Source: an uncultured Ferrovum sp. (GTDB lineage Bacteria > Pseudomonadota > Gammaproteobacteria > Burkholderiales > Ferrovaceae). From it: DNA of 64,000 nt. The notes beneath the pieces were generated by a model, which worked only from the letters and a program-made list of their open reading frames with translations, did no database searches and was not told the DNA's origin. Positions 34,664 to 43,547 of this stretch are shown piece by piece. Location: positions 1 through 64,000 of the forward strand of contig CAITLJ010000059.1 in the NCBI GenBank assembly GCA_903893215.1. Reading direction: 5' to 3'. A program made the translations under genes and the position numbers. The number at the start of each line of letters is the position of its first letter. Position 1 is the stretch's first letter.

Positions 34664-34845
34664 GCCTTGACGATACCTTGTGCCTGGGCGTTCTGCATCC
34701 CGGCGACGGCTTGCCGGCCGGCATTGGCGTCTTCGTATTGGGCCAGGTGCAGATTGGCCAGCACCACGGCCATGGTGATCAGCAGGCTGGCCAGCGCCAC
34801 GGTGGCGCGCTGGATCGGGGAGGTTTTCGGGTAATCAGGCTTCAT
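34660..34845 (-). CDS. Small membrane protein of the LytS/LytTR operon
   Basis: A 61-residue protein, MKPDYPKTSPIQRATVALAS at its N-terminus, with one hydrophobic helix (about 15-33) and a Gln/Ala/Asn-rich C-terminal part. I do not recognise the family. The gene is well supported: AAGGAG stands eight bases before ATG 34845 and its stop overlaps the kinase start as ATGA. Its position suggests an accessory of the kinase, for example in sensing or assembly; that is inference. Confidence 0.7.
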   Translation of the reverse strand: MKPDYPKTSPIQRATVALASLLITMAVVLANLHLAQYEDANAGRQAVAGMQNAQAQGIVKA

Positions 34846-35074
34846 TTTCGCTGCTCCTTGGCAAGGGCCAGCCGCGCTGGCATGGGATCACCTTGCTTGC
34901 CGGGTGATCCGGCGCCAAGCGCAATGCGACGAGTGGCAGGAATGCGGGGATGAACGGTACCGTACGCGCGATAAGACGCCGTCAACAATTATTTTCAGAA
35001 CCCCTGTTTCGCAATGCGTAAACGGTTCTAAGATAGGACTTCGGTCTAACTCAACCTGTGCAGGGAGTCTTGCA

Positions 35075-35374
35075 ATGAAGTCGCGTCGGATCAGGGCTGG
35101 CCTGATCTTGTGGTGTGTTCTGGGTGGCAGCGATCTGGCCGGTGCGGCGGATCATGCGTTGGTGAAAGCGTCCGACCGGGTGATGGTGGACGTCAACGAT
35201 TCCACCGGTGCGACTGCCCGGCGAGACCTGTCGGCGCCTGCCGGCACCATTGCAGCGCGCGCCAGGTCGCGCGCCCCGTCCAGCAGCAGCCATGGTGCAG
35301 GCGGCTTTCTCGGCATCGATCACTACCTGAACGATCGCCTGCCTTCCATCCAGTCGGCCAGCGACCATCCCTGA
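35075..35374 (+). CDS. Secreted small protein, unknown
   Basis: A 99-residue product with a plausible signal peptide (RAGLILWCVLGGSDLAGAA, cleavage near residue 26), then a short Asp/Val stretch, an Arg/Ser/Ala-rich middle and the end GGFLGIDHYLNDRLPSIQ. GGGAG stands seven bases before ATG 35075. I recognise no family. It is divergent from the LytS operon across about 230 bases, so it might be one of its targets; nothing in the sequence proves that. Confidence 0.6.
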   Translation: MKSRRIRAGLILWCVLGGSDLAGAADHALVKASDRVMVDVNDSTGATARRDLSAPAGTIAARARSRAPSSSSHGAGGFLGIDHYLNDRLPSIQSASDHP

Positions 35375-35449
35375 GTGGATGACTGCAGGCATCGGGCGGC
35401 GTCCAGCGCGGATGCTGTCCCGCGCCGACCCGGCCCGATTTGACGTGCT

Positions 35450-35962
35450 TCAGGCGCGGCGATGCATCTTGCCGGCCACCACAGCCACATAGACCTCGCG
35501 CAGGAAGTACACCAGGCTGGCCACCATGCTGGCCATCGACACGATGAACAGGGCGGCGATCCAGCGCCCGAGGTCGATCTGGGTGAGCGCGCCGATGAAG
35601 CCGGTCGTCACCACCAGGCACACCATCAAAGCCGCAAACACGGCGAAAAAAATCGAGAAGTACATCACCCGTGCGCGCGTATCCAGACTGGCAATTTCTT
35701 CGTCGTCTTCCGCGATACGTCGGTTCAAGCTTGCGTCAGGTTCAGATGCGCCGGGCACGCCCCCTTGTAGGCGGGCAGACGAGGTGCCACCATTTGCCGC
35801 AGTGCGTTCTTCTTCTCTTTGTAGCAGGAAGCGCCGCCGATCGACCACTCGGGCCAGCCGGCTGCTCAGCACGTTCATCAGGCCCGCAATACCGGTGAGC
35901 AGGAACACGGGTGCCACCGCCAGCTGGATGGCGTGAGTGATGGTGAGCAGGCTGTTTTCCAT
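35450..35962 (-). CDS. DUF2721-type membrane protein
   Basis: A 170-residue protein with a first hydrophobic segment at about 7-31 (THAIQLAVAPVFLLTGIAGL), then LSSRLARVVDRRRFL and a charged, variable region (about 50-85), followed by two more membrane helices (about 97-118 and 127-150). The layout and the segment NVLSSRLARVVDR fit the DUF2721 family, which has no known function. ATG 35962 gives the typical start; the frame stays open upstream but that part overlaps the divergent leader and is Ser/Pro-rich. No obvious operon partner. Confidence 0.75.
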   Translation of the reverse strand: MENSLLTITHAIQLAVAPVFLLTGIAGLMNVLSSRLARVVDRRRFLLQREEERTAANGGTSSARLQGGVPGASEPDASLNRRIAEDDEEIASLDTRARVMYFSIFFAVFAALMVCLVVTTGFIGALTQIDLGRWIAALFIVSMASMVASLVYFLREVYVAVVAGKMHRRA

Positions 35963-36089
35963 GGTTTTGCAGACCAGCCGTGCTGGCCATCCGGAGCGGT
36001 CATTGGTGCTGGATTCTGGCTGCAATGCCGGCGTTGAGCAAACCCGGGACGGATGCCGGACTAACCACAAGAATGAAACTGGAGGCAGG

Positions 36090-36584
36090 ATGCGTACTTC
36101 ATTGCAATTCACCCTCGACGGCAAGCTTGCCAAGCTTGAGGTGGATGACCCGGACATGCCGCTGCTGTATGCCTTGCGCGACGACCTCAACCTGCGCGGC
36201 CCGCGCTTTGGCTGCGGTCTGGGCCAATGTGGCGCCTGCACCGTCCATCTGGAAGGCGCGGCCGTACGTTCCTGTCTGGTGCCGGTATCGGCAGTGGCCG
36301 GGAAGACCGTACTGACGCTGGAAGGGCTTGCCAACGGCCATACCCTGCATCCGCTGCAGACTGCATTTATTGAGGAGCAGGCCGCGCAGTGCGGCTATTG
36401 CACCAACGGCATGATCATGCAGGCCGCCGACCTGCTGGCGCGCAATCCGCATCCGGATGAGACGGAAGTCCGCCAGGCGCTGGCCGGCAACCTGTGTCGC
36501 TGCGGCAGCCATGCGCGGGTGCTGCGGGCGGTGCAGCGTGCGGCAGGCAGTCTGCCCGCCGCATCCAACAGCAAACCGGCTTGA
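36090..36584 (+). CDS. 2Fe-2S subunit of xanthine dehydrogenase-family oxidoreductase
   Basis: A 164-residue subunit with two 2Fe-2S clusters. The plant-type ferredoxin cluster is C42, C47, C50 (GCGLGQCGAC) and C62; the second is C101, C104 (CGYC), C136 and C138 (CRCG). It passes electrons from the molybdenum site. The start at 36090 has GGAGG closely upstream. It lacks a signal peptide, so it is probably exported by hitchhiking with the Tat-signalled large subunit 14 bases downstream, as proposed for isoquinoline 1-oxidoreductase-type enzymes. Confidence 0.92.
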   Translation: MRTSLQFTLDGKLAKLEVDDPDMPLLYALRDDLNLRGPRFGCGLGQCGACTVHLEGAAVRSCLVPVSAVAGKTVLTLEGLANGHTLHPLQTAFIEEQAAQCGYCTNGMIMQAADLLARNPHPDETEVRQALAGNLCRCGSHARVLRAVQRAAGSLPAASNSKPA

Positions 36585-36598
36585 GAGGAGCGCAGACC

Positions 36599-38872
36599 AT
36601 GACGACACGACGCGCTTTCCTTCAGGCCACCGGCGGTTGGGTGGTAGCTTTTACGTGGCCGGTGCAGGGGCAGGCGGCTGACACCGCTGGTGCCCTGCCT
36701 GTGGCGCCGCTGCCAGGCGGCAAGGCGGCATCCGGCACGGCCGTCAGGACGGCCAGTTTTCCGGACCGTCCGGTCGATCGGGTGGAGGGTTTTCTGCACC
36801 TTACGCCGGAAGGTCGGCTGGAAGTCTTCTCCGGCAAGGTTGACCTGGGTACCGGGGTGCGCACGGCGCTTTCCCAGATGGTGGCCGAGGAGCTCGACAT
36901 GCCGCTCGAAAGTCTGGACCTGATCCAGGGCGATACGTCGCTCACGCCAGACCAGGGCCCCACCTATGGCAGCCTGTCGGTGCAGAATGGTGGTACCCAG
37001 TTGCGTCAGGCGGCTGCCACCCTGCGCGCCGCGCTGGCTGCGGCCGCTGCGCAAAAATGGAATGTCGAGGTGGGTGCGATCACCTTCAGCGCAGGTCGCG
37101 TGCGCTCAGGCAATCACAGCGCGCGTTATCAGGAACTGGTGTCGCAAGGCCCGCTGGAACTGGCGCTCGATGCCAAGGCCACGCTCAAGGACCCGGCGCA
37201 CTTCGAGGTGGTCGGTCGCTCGGTGCCCCGTCCCGAAATTGCCGAAATCGTGACCGGTACCCACCAGTACATGCAGGACGTGCGTCGTCGCGACATGGTG
37301 CATGCGCGGGTGGTGCGTCCGGCGGGGGTGGGTGCCCAGTTACGCGGTGTGGACGACAGCGCCTGCAAGGCTATTCCTGGCTATTTGCGCACGGTGCGCG
37401 AGGGCAATTTTGTGGCGGTGGTCGCAGAAAAGGAATGGAGCGCCATCCGCGCCGCGCGTGCACTCAAGGTGGACTGGGCCCCCTGGGCCGGGTTGCCGGA
37501 TCAGGCCAAGCTGTGGGAGGTGGTGCGCAACGGGCCGGTCAGTTCGCACGATGCCTTCCAGAAGGATGGGGATGCGGTGGGCGAACTGGCCAAGCCGGGT
37601 CAGCCACGTGTGCGCCATTCCTATGACTTTGCGCTGCACACCCATGGCTCGATTGGTCCGTCGTGCGCCGTAGCCGAATGGCGCGATGGCGCGGTCACGG
37701 TGTGGAGCGCTTCACAGATGACCCATGTGCTGCGCAAGCAGCTGGCCACCATGCTGGCTGTGCCCCCCGAGCAGGTGCGCTGCATCTACGTGCCCGGCGC
37801 CGGCTGCTATGGCCGTAACGGCCACGAGGATGCGGCCGCCGATGCCGCGCTGGTGGCACGCGCAGTGGGGCGTCCGGTGCGCGTGCAATGGATGCGTGCC
37901 GACGAACACGGCTGGGATCCGAAAGGCCCCCCCACCCTGATTGACGTGGAGGCCAGCCTGGGTCCGGACGGCATGATCAGCGCCTGGCATTCACTCGGTT
38001 TCATGCCGCATCGGCCCAAGACGCTCACCGTGGCGCTGGTGGCGGCAGAACATGCCGGGCTGACCCATGACGATTCTTCGCCGGGCAACATCCATCAGTC
38101 ACTGGCCATCCAGTACAACGTGCCGCACCGCCTGTCCGAAGTGAACTGGCTGGCAGAAACCCCGCTGCGTCCGTCCTGGATCCGCACGCCGGGGCGCATG
38201 CAGAACACCTACGCCAATGAATCCACCATGGATGCCCTGGCAGTGCTGGCGGGCAGCGATCCGATTGCCTTCCGTCGCAAGCACCTCACCGATCCTCGCG
38301 CCGATGACCTGCTGGAGCAGCTGGCCAGGTTCGCCAACTGGACGCCGGGCGTGTCGGGTAGCCGTCGTCAACCGGGTCCGCTGGTGCGCGGTCGCGGAAT
38401 GTCCTATGTGAAATATGAGTTGGTACGCACGTATATCGGGCTGGTGGTGGACGTCAGTGTCGACCTCACCAACGGACAGGTGCGCGTGGAGCACTGCCAT
38501 GTGGCGCACGATTGCGGTCAGATCATCAATCCGGACGGCCTGCGCAACCAGATCGAAGGCAACATGATCCAGACGGTGAGCCGCACGCTGATCGAGGAAC
38601 TCAAGTTCGATCGCTCGCGCGTGACCAGTGTGGATTGGGCCAGCTACCCCATCCTGCGTTACCCGGACGTGCCACAGGTCTCGATCCACCTGATCAACCG
38701 GCCCAACGAAAAGCCTTGGGGGGCGGGCGAACCCTCTGCGGCCGTGGTGCCGTCAGCCATTGCCAACGCCATTTTTGATGCTACCGGCGTGCGCATGACT
38801 TCGGTACCGTTCACCCCGGAGAAAATCCTGGCAGCGCTCGCCGCCGGGCAGGCAGGCAAGCCGGTGACCTGA
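36599..38872 (+). CDS. Tat-exported molybdopterin-binding hydroxylase subunit (IorB-like)
   Basis: A 757-residue xanthine-dehydrogenase-family catalytic subunit. The N-terminus MTTRRAFLQATGGWVVAF is a twin-arginine signal, so the enzyme acts in the periplasm. Molybdopterin cytosine dinucleotide-binding segments include GTGVRTALSQMVAEEL, GGCYGRNGHED-like GAGCYGRNGHEDAAADAA, and near the C-terminus WGAGEPSAAVVPSA with the catalytic glutamate. It is the IorB or aldehyde/isoquinoline oxidoreductase type: no FAD subunit follows, and no cytochrome gene with CxxCH is adjacent, so the electron acceptor is unknown. The substrate, probably an aldehyde or N-heterocycle, cannot be read. GAGGAG precedes ATG 36599. 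Confidence 0.88.
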   Translation: MTTRRAFLQATGGWVVAFTWPVQGQAADTAGALPVAPLPGGKAASGTAVRTASFPDRPVDRVEGFLHLTPEGRLEVFSGKVDLGTGVRTALSQMVAEELDMPLESLDLIQGDTSLTPDQGPTYGSLSVQNGGTQLRQAAATLRAALAAAAAQKWNVEVGAITFSAGRVRSGNHSARYQELVSQGPLELALDAKATLKDPAHFEVVGRSVPRPEIAEIVTGTHQYMQDVRRRDMVHARVVRPAGVGAQLRGVDDSACKAIPGYLRTVREGNFVAVVAEKEWSAIRAARALKVDWAPWAGLPDQAKLWEVVRNGPVSSHDAFQKDGDAVGELAKPGQPRVRHSYDFALHTHGSIGPSCAVAEWRDGAVTVWSASQMTHVLRKQLATMLAVPPEQVRCIYVPGAGCYGRNGHEDAAADAALVARAVGRPVRVQWMRADEHGWDPKGPPTLIDVEASLGPDGMISAWHSLGFMPHRPKTLTVALVAAEHAGLTHDDSSPGNIHQSLAIQYNVPHRLSEVNWLAETPLRPSWIRTPGRMQNTYANESTMDALAVLAGSDPIAFRRKHLTDPRADDLLEQLARFANWTPGVSGSRRQPGPLVRGRGMSYVKYELVRTYIGLVVDVSVDLTNGQVRVEHCHVAHDCGQIINPDGLRNQIEGNMIQTVSRTLIEELKFDRSRVTSVDWASYPILRYPDVPQVSIHLINRPNEKPWGAGEPSAAVVPSAIANAIFDATGVRMTSVPFTPEKILAALAAGQAGKPVT

Positions 38873-39056
38873 TCCTGCATGGCCAAGGTGCCCCGGGTGC
38901 CCTGGATGCGCCGGATGCCCTCGGGGACCTGGCCGCAAGACGTATCTTCCTCGCGGACGGGGCCCCCGGTGCGCCGAATTTGTTGCGTTGCAAGGGAACG
39001 CAAGACCAGCCACACTGGTCTTGCACATCTCTGCTTGTATTGCACAAACCGCTGCC

Positions 39057-40007
39057 ATGTCATTGAAACTGCCCCTGAGGAAATTTGCCTTGCTGACCGC
39101 CCTGTGCAGCAGCGTGCTCTCGGCCTGTTCCGGCGTGAACGTGCTGAATGCCGTGGTGCCCTCGGGCGGCTATCTGTTGCGGTCGGGGGTTCCCTACGGC
39201 GGTGATGCGGACCAGCATCTGGACATCTACATCCCCAAGGCACCCTGGGCCGGACCGGGCGCCCGGCCTACCGTGATGTTTGTGCATGGCGGCAGTTGGC
39301 AGAGCGGCGACAAAGGCATGTACAAGTTTGTCGCCGAGGCGATCACCAGCCGCGGGTGGGTGGCAGTGATTCCCGACTATCGCAAGTATCCCAAGGTGCG
39401 CTGGCCGGCCTTCATGGATGACTGCGCCGATGCGTTCAACTGGACCGGTGCGCATGCCAGCGAATGGGGGGGGGATGCCCGGCACGTGCTGGCAATGGGG
39501 CACTCGGCGGGGGCGCACATGGCCACGCTGCTGGCGCTCGACCCGCGCTACCTGGCGCGCAGCCCGCATCCGGTCACGCCGGCCGCCGTGATCGGCTTGT
39601 CCGGACCCTACGACTTCCTGCCAATCACCGGTCCGGATATCAAGGAAATCTTTGCGCCGGCTGCAGACGACCTGGATCAGACCCAGCCAATCCATTTTGC
39701 ACACGCCGGTGCGCCACCCATGTTGCTGCTGCATGGCGAGAACGACGACACGGTCTGGCCCAAGAACACCCGCAATCTGGCGGCGCGCCTGCGCGCCGCT
39801 GGTGCGCAGGTGCAGGAACACATCTATCCTGGCATGGACCACATCCGCATGGTGGTGGCGGTGGCGCGTCCGTTCCGCTTCCGCTACACAGTGCTCGATG
39901 ACATCGAGCAGTTTGTCGATGCGCAGGTCGTGCATCGCGCCGAGCGGACGGGGGCCGGTGCCGCCAGTGCAGCGGCGGATGCCCCAGCGCTTCAGGGCGC
40001 CCGGTAA
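39057..40007 (+). CDS. Alpha/beta hydrolase (carboxylesterase-like) lipoprotein
   Basis: A 316-residue hydrolase of the BD-FAE/esterase group. The N-terminal signal ends in the lipobox LSAC (C24), so it is probably membrane-anchored. The oxyanion motif HGGSW, nucleophile motif GHSAG, the acid in HGENDDTVWP and the histidine in PGMDH make a complete catalytic set. ATG 39057 is chosen because it opens the signal peptide; an upstream open stretch to 38988 is not needed. It follows the molybdenum enzyme by 184 bases of repetitive GC-rich DNA, so co-transcription is possible but not sure. The substrate is unknown. Confidence 0.85.
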   Translation: MSLKLPLRKFALLTALCSSVLSACSGVNVLNAVVPSGGYLLRSGVPYGGDADQHLDIYIPKAPWAGPGARPTVMFVHGGSWQSGDKGMYKFVAEAITSRGWVAVIPDYRKYPKVRWPAFMDDCADAFNWTGAHASEWGGDARHVLAMGHSAGAHMATLLALDPRYLARSPHPVTPAAVIGLSGPYDFLPITGPDIKEIFAPAADDLDQTQPIHFAHAGAPPMLLLHGENDDTVWPKNTRNLAARLRAAGAQVQEHIYPGMDHIRMVVAVARPFRFRYTVLDDIEQFVDAQVVHRAERTGAGAASAAADAPALQGAR

Positions 40008-40062
40008 AACCCGACCATCAACGGCATGGCGCGGTCAGGCGGCGCCGGGCTGCACGGGCTGG

Positions 40063-42045
40063 TCAGACCTTCATTGGCAGGATCACCATGAACAGCCCCT
40101 GCAGGTGCAGGATGCGCTGCATGGCCAGCGCGGTCTGGTTGTGCAGGATGCGGGTCATCCAGTTGTCGTTCACGAAGATCAGCTTGCTGGCGAAGAAGAT
40201 GCAGTTGGGGAACTCGTCACGCGCCTGCAGGGCCAGCTTGGTCAGTTCATAGGTGCGGTCGATGCCATAGGCTTCGATGGCCTTTGCTGCGATGCCATGG
40301 CGGTGGCAGAAATTCACGTAGTAGGCACACGCTTCCTGCACCTCTACCCGCAGTTCATCCAGCGTACCCTCGCCACCGTAGGAGCGCGTGTCCACCGCCC
40401 CCACACTGAGGAACACAAAGTTGCGGAAGTGATTGGGGAACAGGCGCTGCACCCACAGGATGGTGTGCATGCCGGCGCCGCGGCTGCGGCTGATCATGAA
40501 GACGGCGGTGGGTGCGTCCGGATCGAGTGCCGGCGGCGTGTCGACCGGGCCTTCCGGGCTGCCAGCCAGTTCCTGGTCGATCTGGCGCATCAGCCGGTTG
40601 GTGGTGCGGTAATGCTGGCGGATCAGCAGGCACAGGCCGACCACGCTGCTGGTGATCAGCGCCGTCACCCAGCCCCCCTCGTAAAACTTCTCGACCAGCG
40701 TCACGATCAGGATCGAGAAGGTGACGATGAAGCCCACCAGCGACAGGCTCAGTCGCGACAGCCAGTGCGGCTGCTCGCTGCGATGGCGCCACCAATAAGT
40801 GCACAGGCCCAGCAGCGACATGGTGAAGGTCAGGAACACGTTGATGCTGTACAGCACGGCCAGCAGATCGACGTTGCCGTGGCTCCACAGCAGGATGGCG
40901 ATGGCGGTGAGGCCCATCAGCACGATGCCGTGCTTGGTGACCAACCGGTTGGAGAGCAGGCCGAACTGGTTGGGCACCCATTTGTCAACCGCCATGTTGG
41001 CCAGCACAGCCGGCCCCCCGAGCAGTCCGGTGTTGGCCGCCACATACAGTAGCAGGCCCTCCAGCACCAGGGTGACGGTGAGCGCCACCGAGCTCACGCC
41101 AGCTGGCAGGTGCAGCGAGCCGATCACCGAGCGGAACACCACGGCGTTCAGGGTTTCGCCGTTACTGGAGGGCACAGCGTTCCAGAGCAGATAGAGCAGG
41201 ATGATGCCGGCCGCCGTGAAGGCCAGCGACACGGCCATGTAGGCCATGGTCCAGCGTCCGGTGTGCACGCGCGGCTCGACAAGCACGTTTACGTTGTTGG
41301 AGACGGCTTCAATCCCTGTGTAGGTACCACCGCCAAGCGAATAGGCCTTCAGGAACAGCGAGGCTGTGAACACCCAGCCCATCTGGTGGGTGAGGGTGCC
41401 GGTTTCACGCACGGTGTCGGACACCACCATGCCAAGGTCGCCGGCGCGAACGCCCACGCCATACACGATCAGAAAGACGTGGGTGACCACGAAGCCCAGA
41501 AAGATTGGTGTGAGAATCTTGATCGATTCCTGCACCCCGCGCAGGTTGAGGAACACCAGCAGGGCCGTGAGCAGCAATTCGGTAGTCAGCTTGCCGGACT
41601 GCCACGCCGCCGGACCGGAACTGAACACCGCATCCACGCCGCTGGCCACCGAGATGGCAATGGTCAGCACATAGTCCACGATCAGCGCCGCACCGCTGAC
41701 CAGACCTGCATAAGGGCCCAGCAGCGCGGTGGCCACCTTGTAACCGCCACCGCCGTTCGGAAACAGTTCGATCACCTGGTTGTAGGCCAGCGAGATCAGG
41801 ATCACCGTGAATGCAGTGGCCAGTGCCAGATACAGGCTGAGGTGCGTGTGGGTTCCCAGTGCCTTGAAGGCTTCTTCAGGACCGTAGGCGGAAGACGACA
41901 AGCCGTCGGCCCCCAGGCCCACCCAGGCAAAGAAGGCCACCAGCGTGATGTGCTGGCGGGTTTCCGGCGCCAGCGGGTCGCGCGGCGGACCAAACAGCAG
42001 GCGCTGACAGCGTTGGAGCAGACTTGGCGGGGGCGTTGAAACCAT
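40063..42045 (-). CDS. APC-superfamily permease, KimA-like
   Basis: A 660-residue transporter with about 12 membrane helices and a C-terminal cytosolic domain of about 160 residues. Segments such as GADGLSSSAYGPEEAF, FPNGGGGYKVA and LIVDYVLTIAISVASGVDA resemble the APC-type potassium:proton symporter KimA, and the soluble C-terminal part (AVFMISRSRGAGMHTILWVQ) fits a USP-like domain. Potassium uptake is the best guess; amino-acid transport is the alternative. It converges with the esterase gene. Confidence 0.8.
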   Translation of the reverse strand: MVSTPPPSLLQRCQRLLFGPPRDPLAPETRQHITLVAFFAWVGLGADGLSSSAYGPEEAFKALGTHTHLSLYLALATAFTVILISLAYNQVIELFPNGGGGYKVATALLGPYAGLVSGAALIVDYVLTIAISVASGVDAVFSSGPAAWQSGKLTTELLLTALLVFLNLRGVQESIKILTPIFLGFVVTHVFLIVYGVGVRAGDLGMVVSDTVRETGTLTHQMGWVFTASLFLKAYSLGGGTYTGIEAVSNNVNVLVEPRVHTGRWTMAYMAVSLAFTAAGIILLYLLWNAVPSSNGETLNAVVFRSVIGSLHLPAGVSSVALTVTLVLEGLLLYVAANTGLLGGPAVLANMAVDKWVPNQFGLLSNRLVTKHGIVLMGLTAIAILLWSHGNVDLLAVLYSINVFLTFTMSLLGLCTYWWRHRSEQPHWLSRLSLSLVGFIVTFSILIVTLVEKFYEGGWVTALITSSVVGLCLLIRQHYRTTNRLMRQIDQELAGSPEGPVDTPPALDPDAPTAVFMISRSRGAGMHTILWVQRLFPNHFRNFVFLSVGAVDTRSYGGEGTLDELRVEVQEACAYYVNFCHRHGIAAKAIEAYGIDRTYELTKLALQARDEFPNCIFFASKLIFVNDNWMTRILHNQTALAMQRILHLQGLFMVILPMKV

Positions 42046-42086
42046 GATTACCTGCGTTGGGGTTTGTGCGCTGCGGAATACTACAC

Positions 42087-42557
42087 CTAACGCCGCAACA
42101 GGGTGGTGAGGTCGGTGCTGCCGGGCGTGTCAAAGCTGACTGCCAGGTTCATGCTGGTGACCTGCGCCTGCCCGCGCACCCGGTAGCGCAGGCTGCCGCC
42201 GGGACTGCCCAGCATTTCGCGCGCCGTTCGCATCAGCACGTCGCTATGCGCGTGCACCGCCACTTCCATCAGCGTGCTTCCCTGGGCAGGCAGGGTGACC
42301 GGCGCCAGGCTGTGCCCCTCGGCAAAGGCGCGATCGTTCAGGTCCACGGTCAGTTCCAGCGCATTCACGGGCAGCGAGATCCGGTTCGGGTTGGTGAGGC
42401 GCAGGATTACCACCAGATCGGGGTCGGTCAGGCGCAGATGTTCGATGCGCAGCCCGGCCACTTCCACTTTTGGTTTTTCCGGAATGGGCGACAGCGTGCT
42501 GCAGGCACCGAGCAGCAGTGCGCACAACGCAAAGGAGCGGGGGAGGGAGTTAATCAT
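42087..42557 (-). CDS. LEA14-like lipoprotein
   Basis: A 156-residue lipoprotein with lipobox LLGAC (C19) followed by a single LEA-type-2/WHy-like beta-sandwich: LRIEHLRLTDPDLVVILRLTNPNRISLPVNALELTVDLND is its typical first half (cited in part: LRLTNPNRISLPVNALE). Relatives are periplasmic, outer-membrane-anchored proteins linked to desiccation or stress; the function is not established. ATG 42557 begins the signal peptide; another in-frame ATG at 42578 would add seven residues. It ends 41 bases before the start of the permease gene, same strand, so both may share a transcript. Confidence 0.75.
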   Translation of the reverse strand: MINSLPRSFALCALLLGACSTLSPIPEKPKVEVAGLRIEHLRLTDPDLVVILRLTNPNRISLPVNALELTVDLNDRAFAEGHSLAPVTLPAQGSTLMEVAVHAHSDVLMRTAREMLGSPGGSLRYRVRGQAQVTSMNLAVSFDTPGSTDLTTLLRR

Positions 42558-42738
42558 CAGTCTCAAGAAGATGCACAAAATATCTGCGGTAAATACCTTT
42601 TCTCGTCGGGATGGGTGTTTCTATACTTGTTCACAAGTCCCGCTTCCGGGGCCTGCGTGATGATAACGATCGTGCGCTTCGATGGCACCCGGTGCCAACA
42701 GTTTTACGAGTGCCAGCGGTTTTAACGGGGATCCCTGC

Positions 42739-43545
42739 ATGCATTACACCCTGGACGTGGCCAGCCTGACCGATGCTGGCAAGGTGCGCGCCCACAACGA
42801 AGACAGTATCAGCCACCGCGTCGAGTCCGGGGTGCTGGTGCTGGCCGATGGCATGGGGGGGTATCAGGCGGGCGAGGTGGCCAGTGCGCTGGCCACCGAA
42901 CTGGTTGCCGAGGGGCTGCATGCGCGTTGCGCCAAGGCCGGCCAGCACAAGCCAGTGTCCACGGCCGTGCTTAGCCGCTGGATCGATGAACAGGTGCATG
43001 CAGCCAATTCCGCCATTCTGGGGCGTGCACAGACCGACGCGTCCTGCACCGGCATGGGCGCCACCCTTGCGCTGACCGTATTTCATGGTCGCACTGTGGT
43101 GGTGGGGCATGTCGGGGATTCCCGCGTCTATCGCCTGCGCCGCGGCGAGCTGGCAGCGCTGACCCGCGATCATTCGCTTCTGGAAGAGCAGGTGCGCAAC
43201 GGTTTCCTCACCCGTGAGCAGGCGCGCCATTCGCACAATCGCAATGTGGTCACCCGCGCGCTCGGGGTGGAGCAGCACGTGGACACCGAAATCCAGATTT
43301 ACGATGTACGCCCGGGCGACCTGTTCCTGTTGTGTTCTGATGGCCTCACCGACATGCTCGATGATGAGGCCATCCAGGGCACCCTGGTCACCCTGCAGGA
43401 CAACCTGTCGCTGGCCGCCCGCCAGTTGGTGCAAGCCGCCAATGACTGCGGTGGCCGCGACAATATCGCCGTGATCCTCGCGCGCGTGCGCGGTCAGGAG
43501 AGCTGGTGGACCCGATTTACCCGATTGCTCGGCAAGGCTGCCTGA
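42739..43545 (+). CDS. PP2C-family Ser/Thr phosphatase
   Basis: A 268-residue PPM-type phosphatase. All metal-site motifs are present: VRAHNEDS near the N-terminus, LADGMGGYQAGEVAS, TGMGATLAL, VGHVGDSRVYRLR, LLCSDGLTDML and GGRDNIAVIL. It removes phosphate from Ser/Thr residues in the cytoplasm. It starts at 42739 after GGGGATCC and is followed two bases later by an FHA-domain gene and then a GAF-fused secretion ATPase. No Ser/Thr kinase is in the window, so the opposing kinase must lie elsewhere. Confidence 0.93.
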   Translation: MHYTLDVASLTDAGKVRAHNEDSISHRVESGVLVLADGMGGYQAGEVASALATELVAEGLHARCAKAGQHKPVSTAVLSRWIDEQVHAANSAILGRAQTDASCTGMGATLALTVFHGRTVVVGHVGDSRVYRLRRGELAALTRDHSLLEEQVRNGFLTREQARHSHNRNVVTRALGVEQHVDTEIQIYDVRPGDLFLLCSDGLTDMLDDEAIQGTLVTLQDNLSLAARQLVQAANDCGGRDNIAVILARVRGQESWWTRFTRLLGKAA

Positions 43546-43547
43546 TC

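Noticed and set aside
38873-39056. GC-rich repetitive stretch (GGTGCC/CCGGATGCC-like) between the molybdenum enzyme and the esterase
   Set aside because: Looks like short degenerate repeats without a clear hairpin or array; not enough for an element call.
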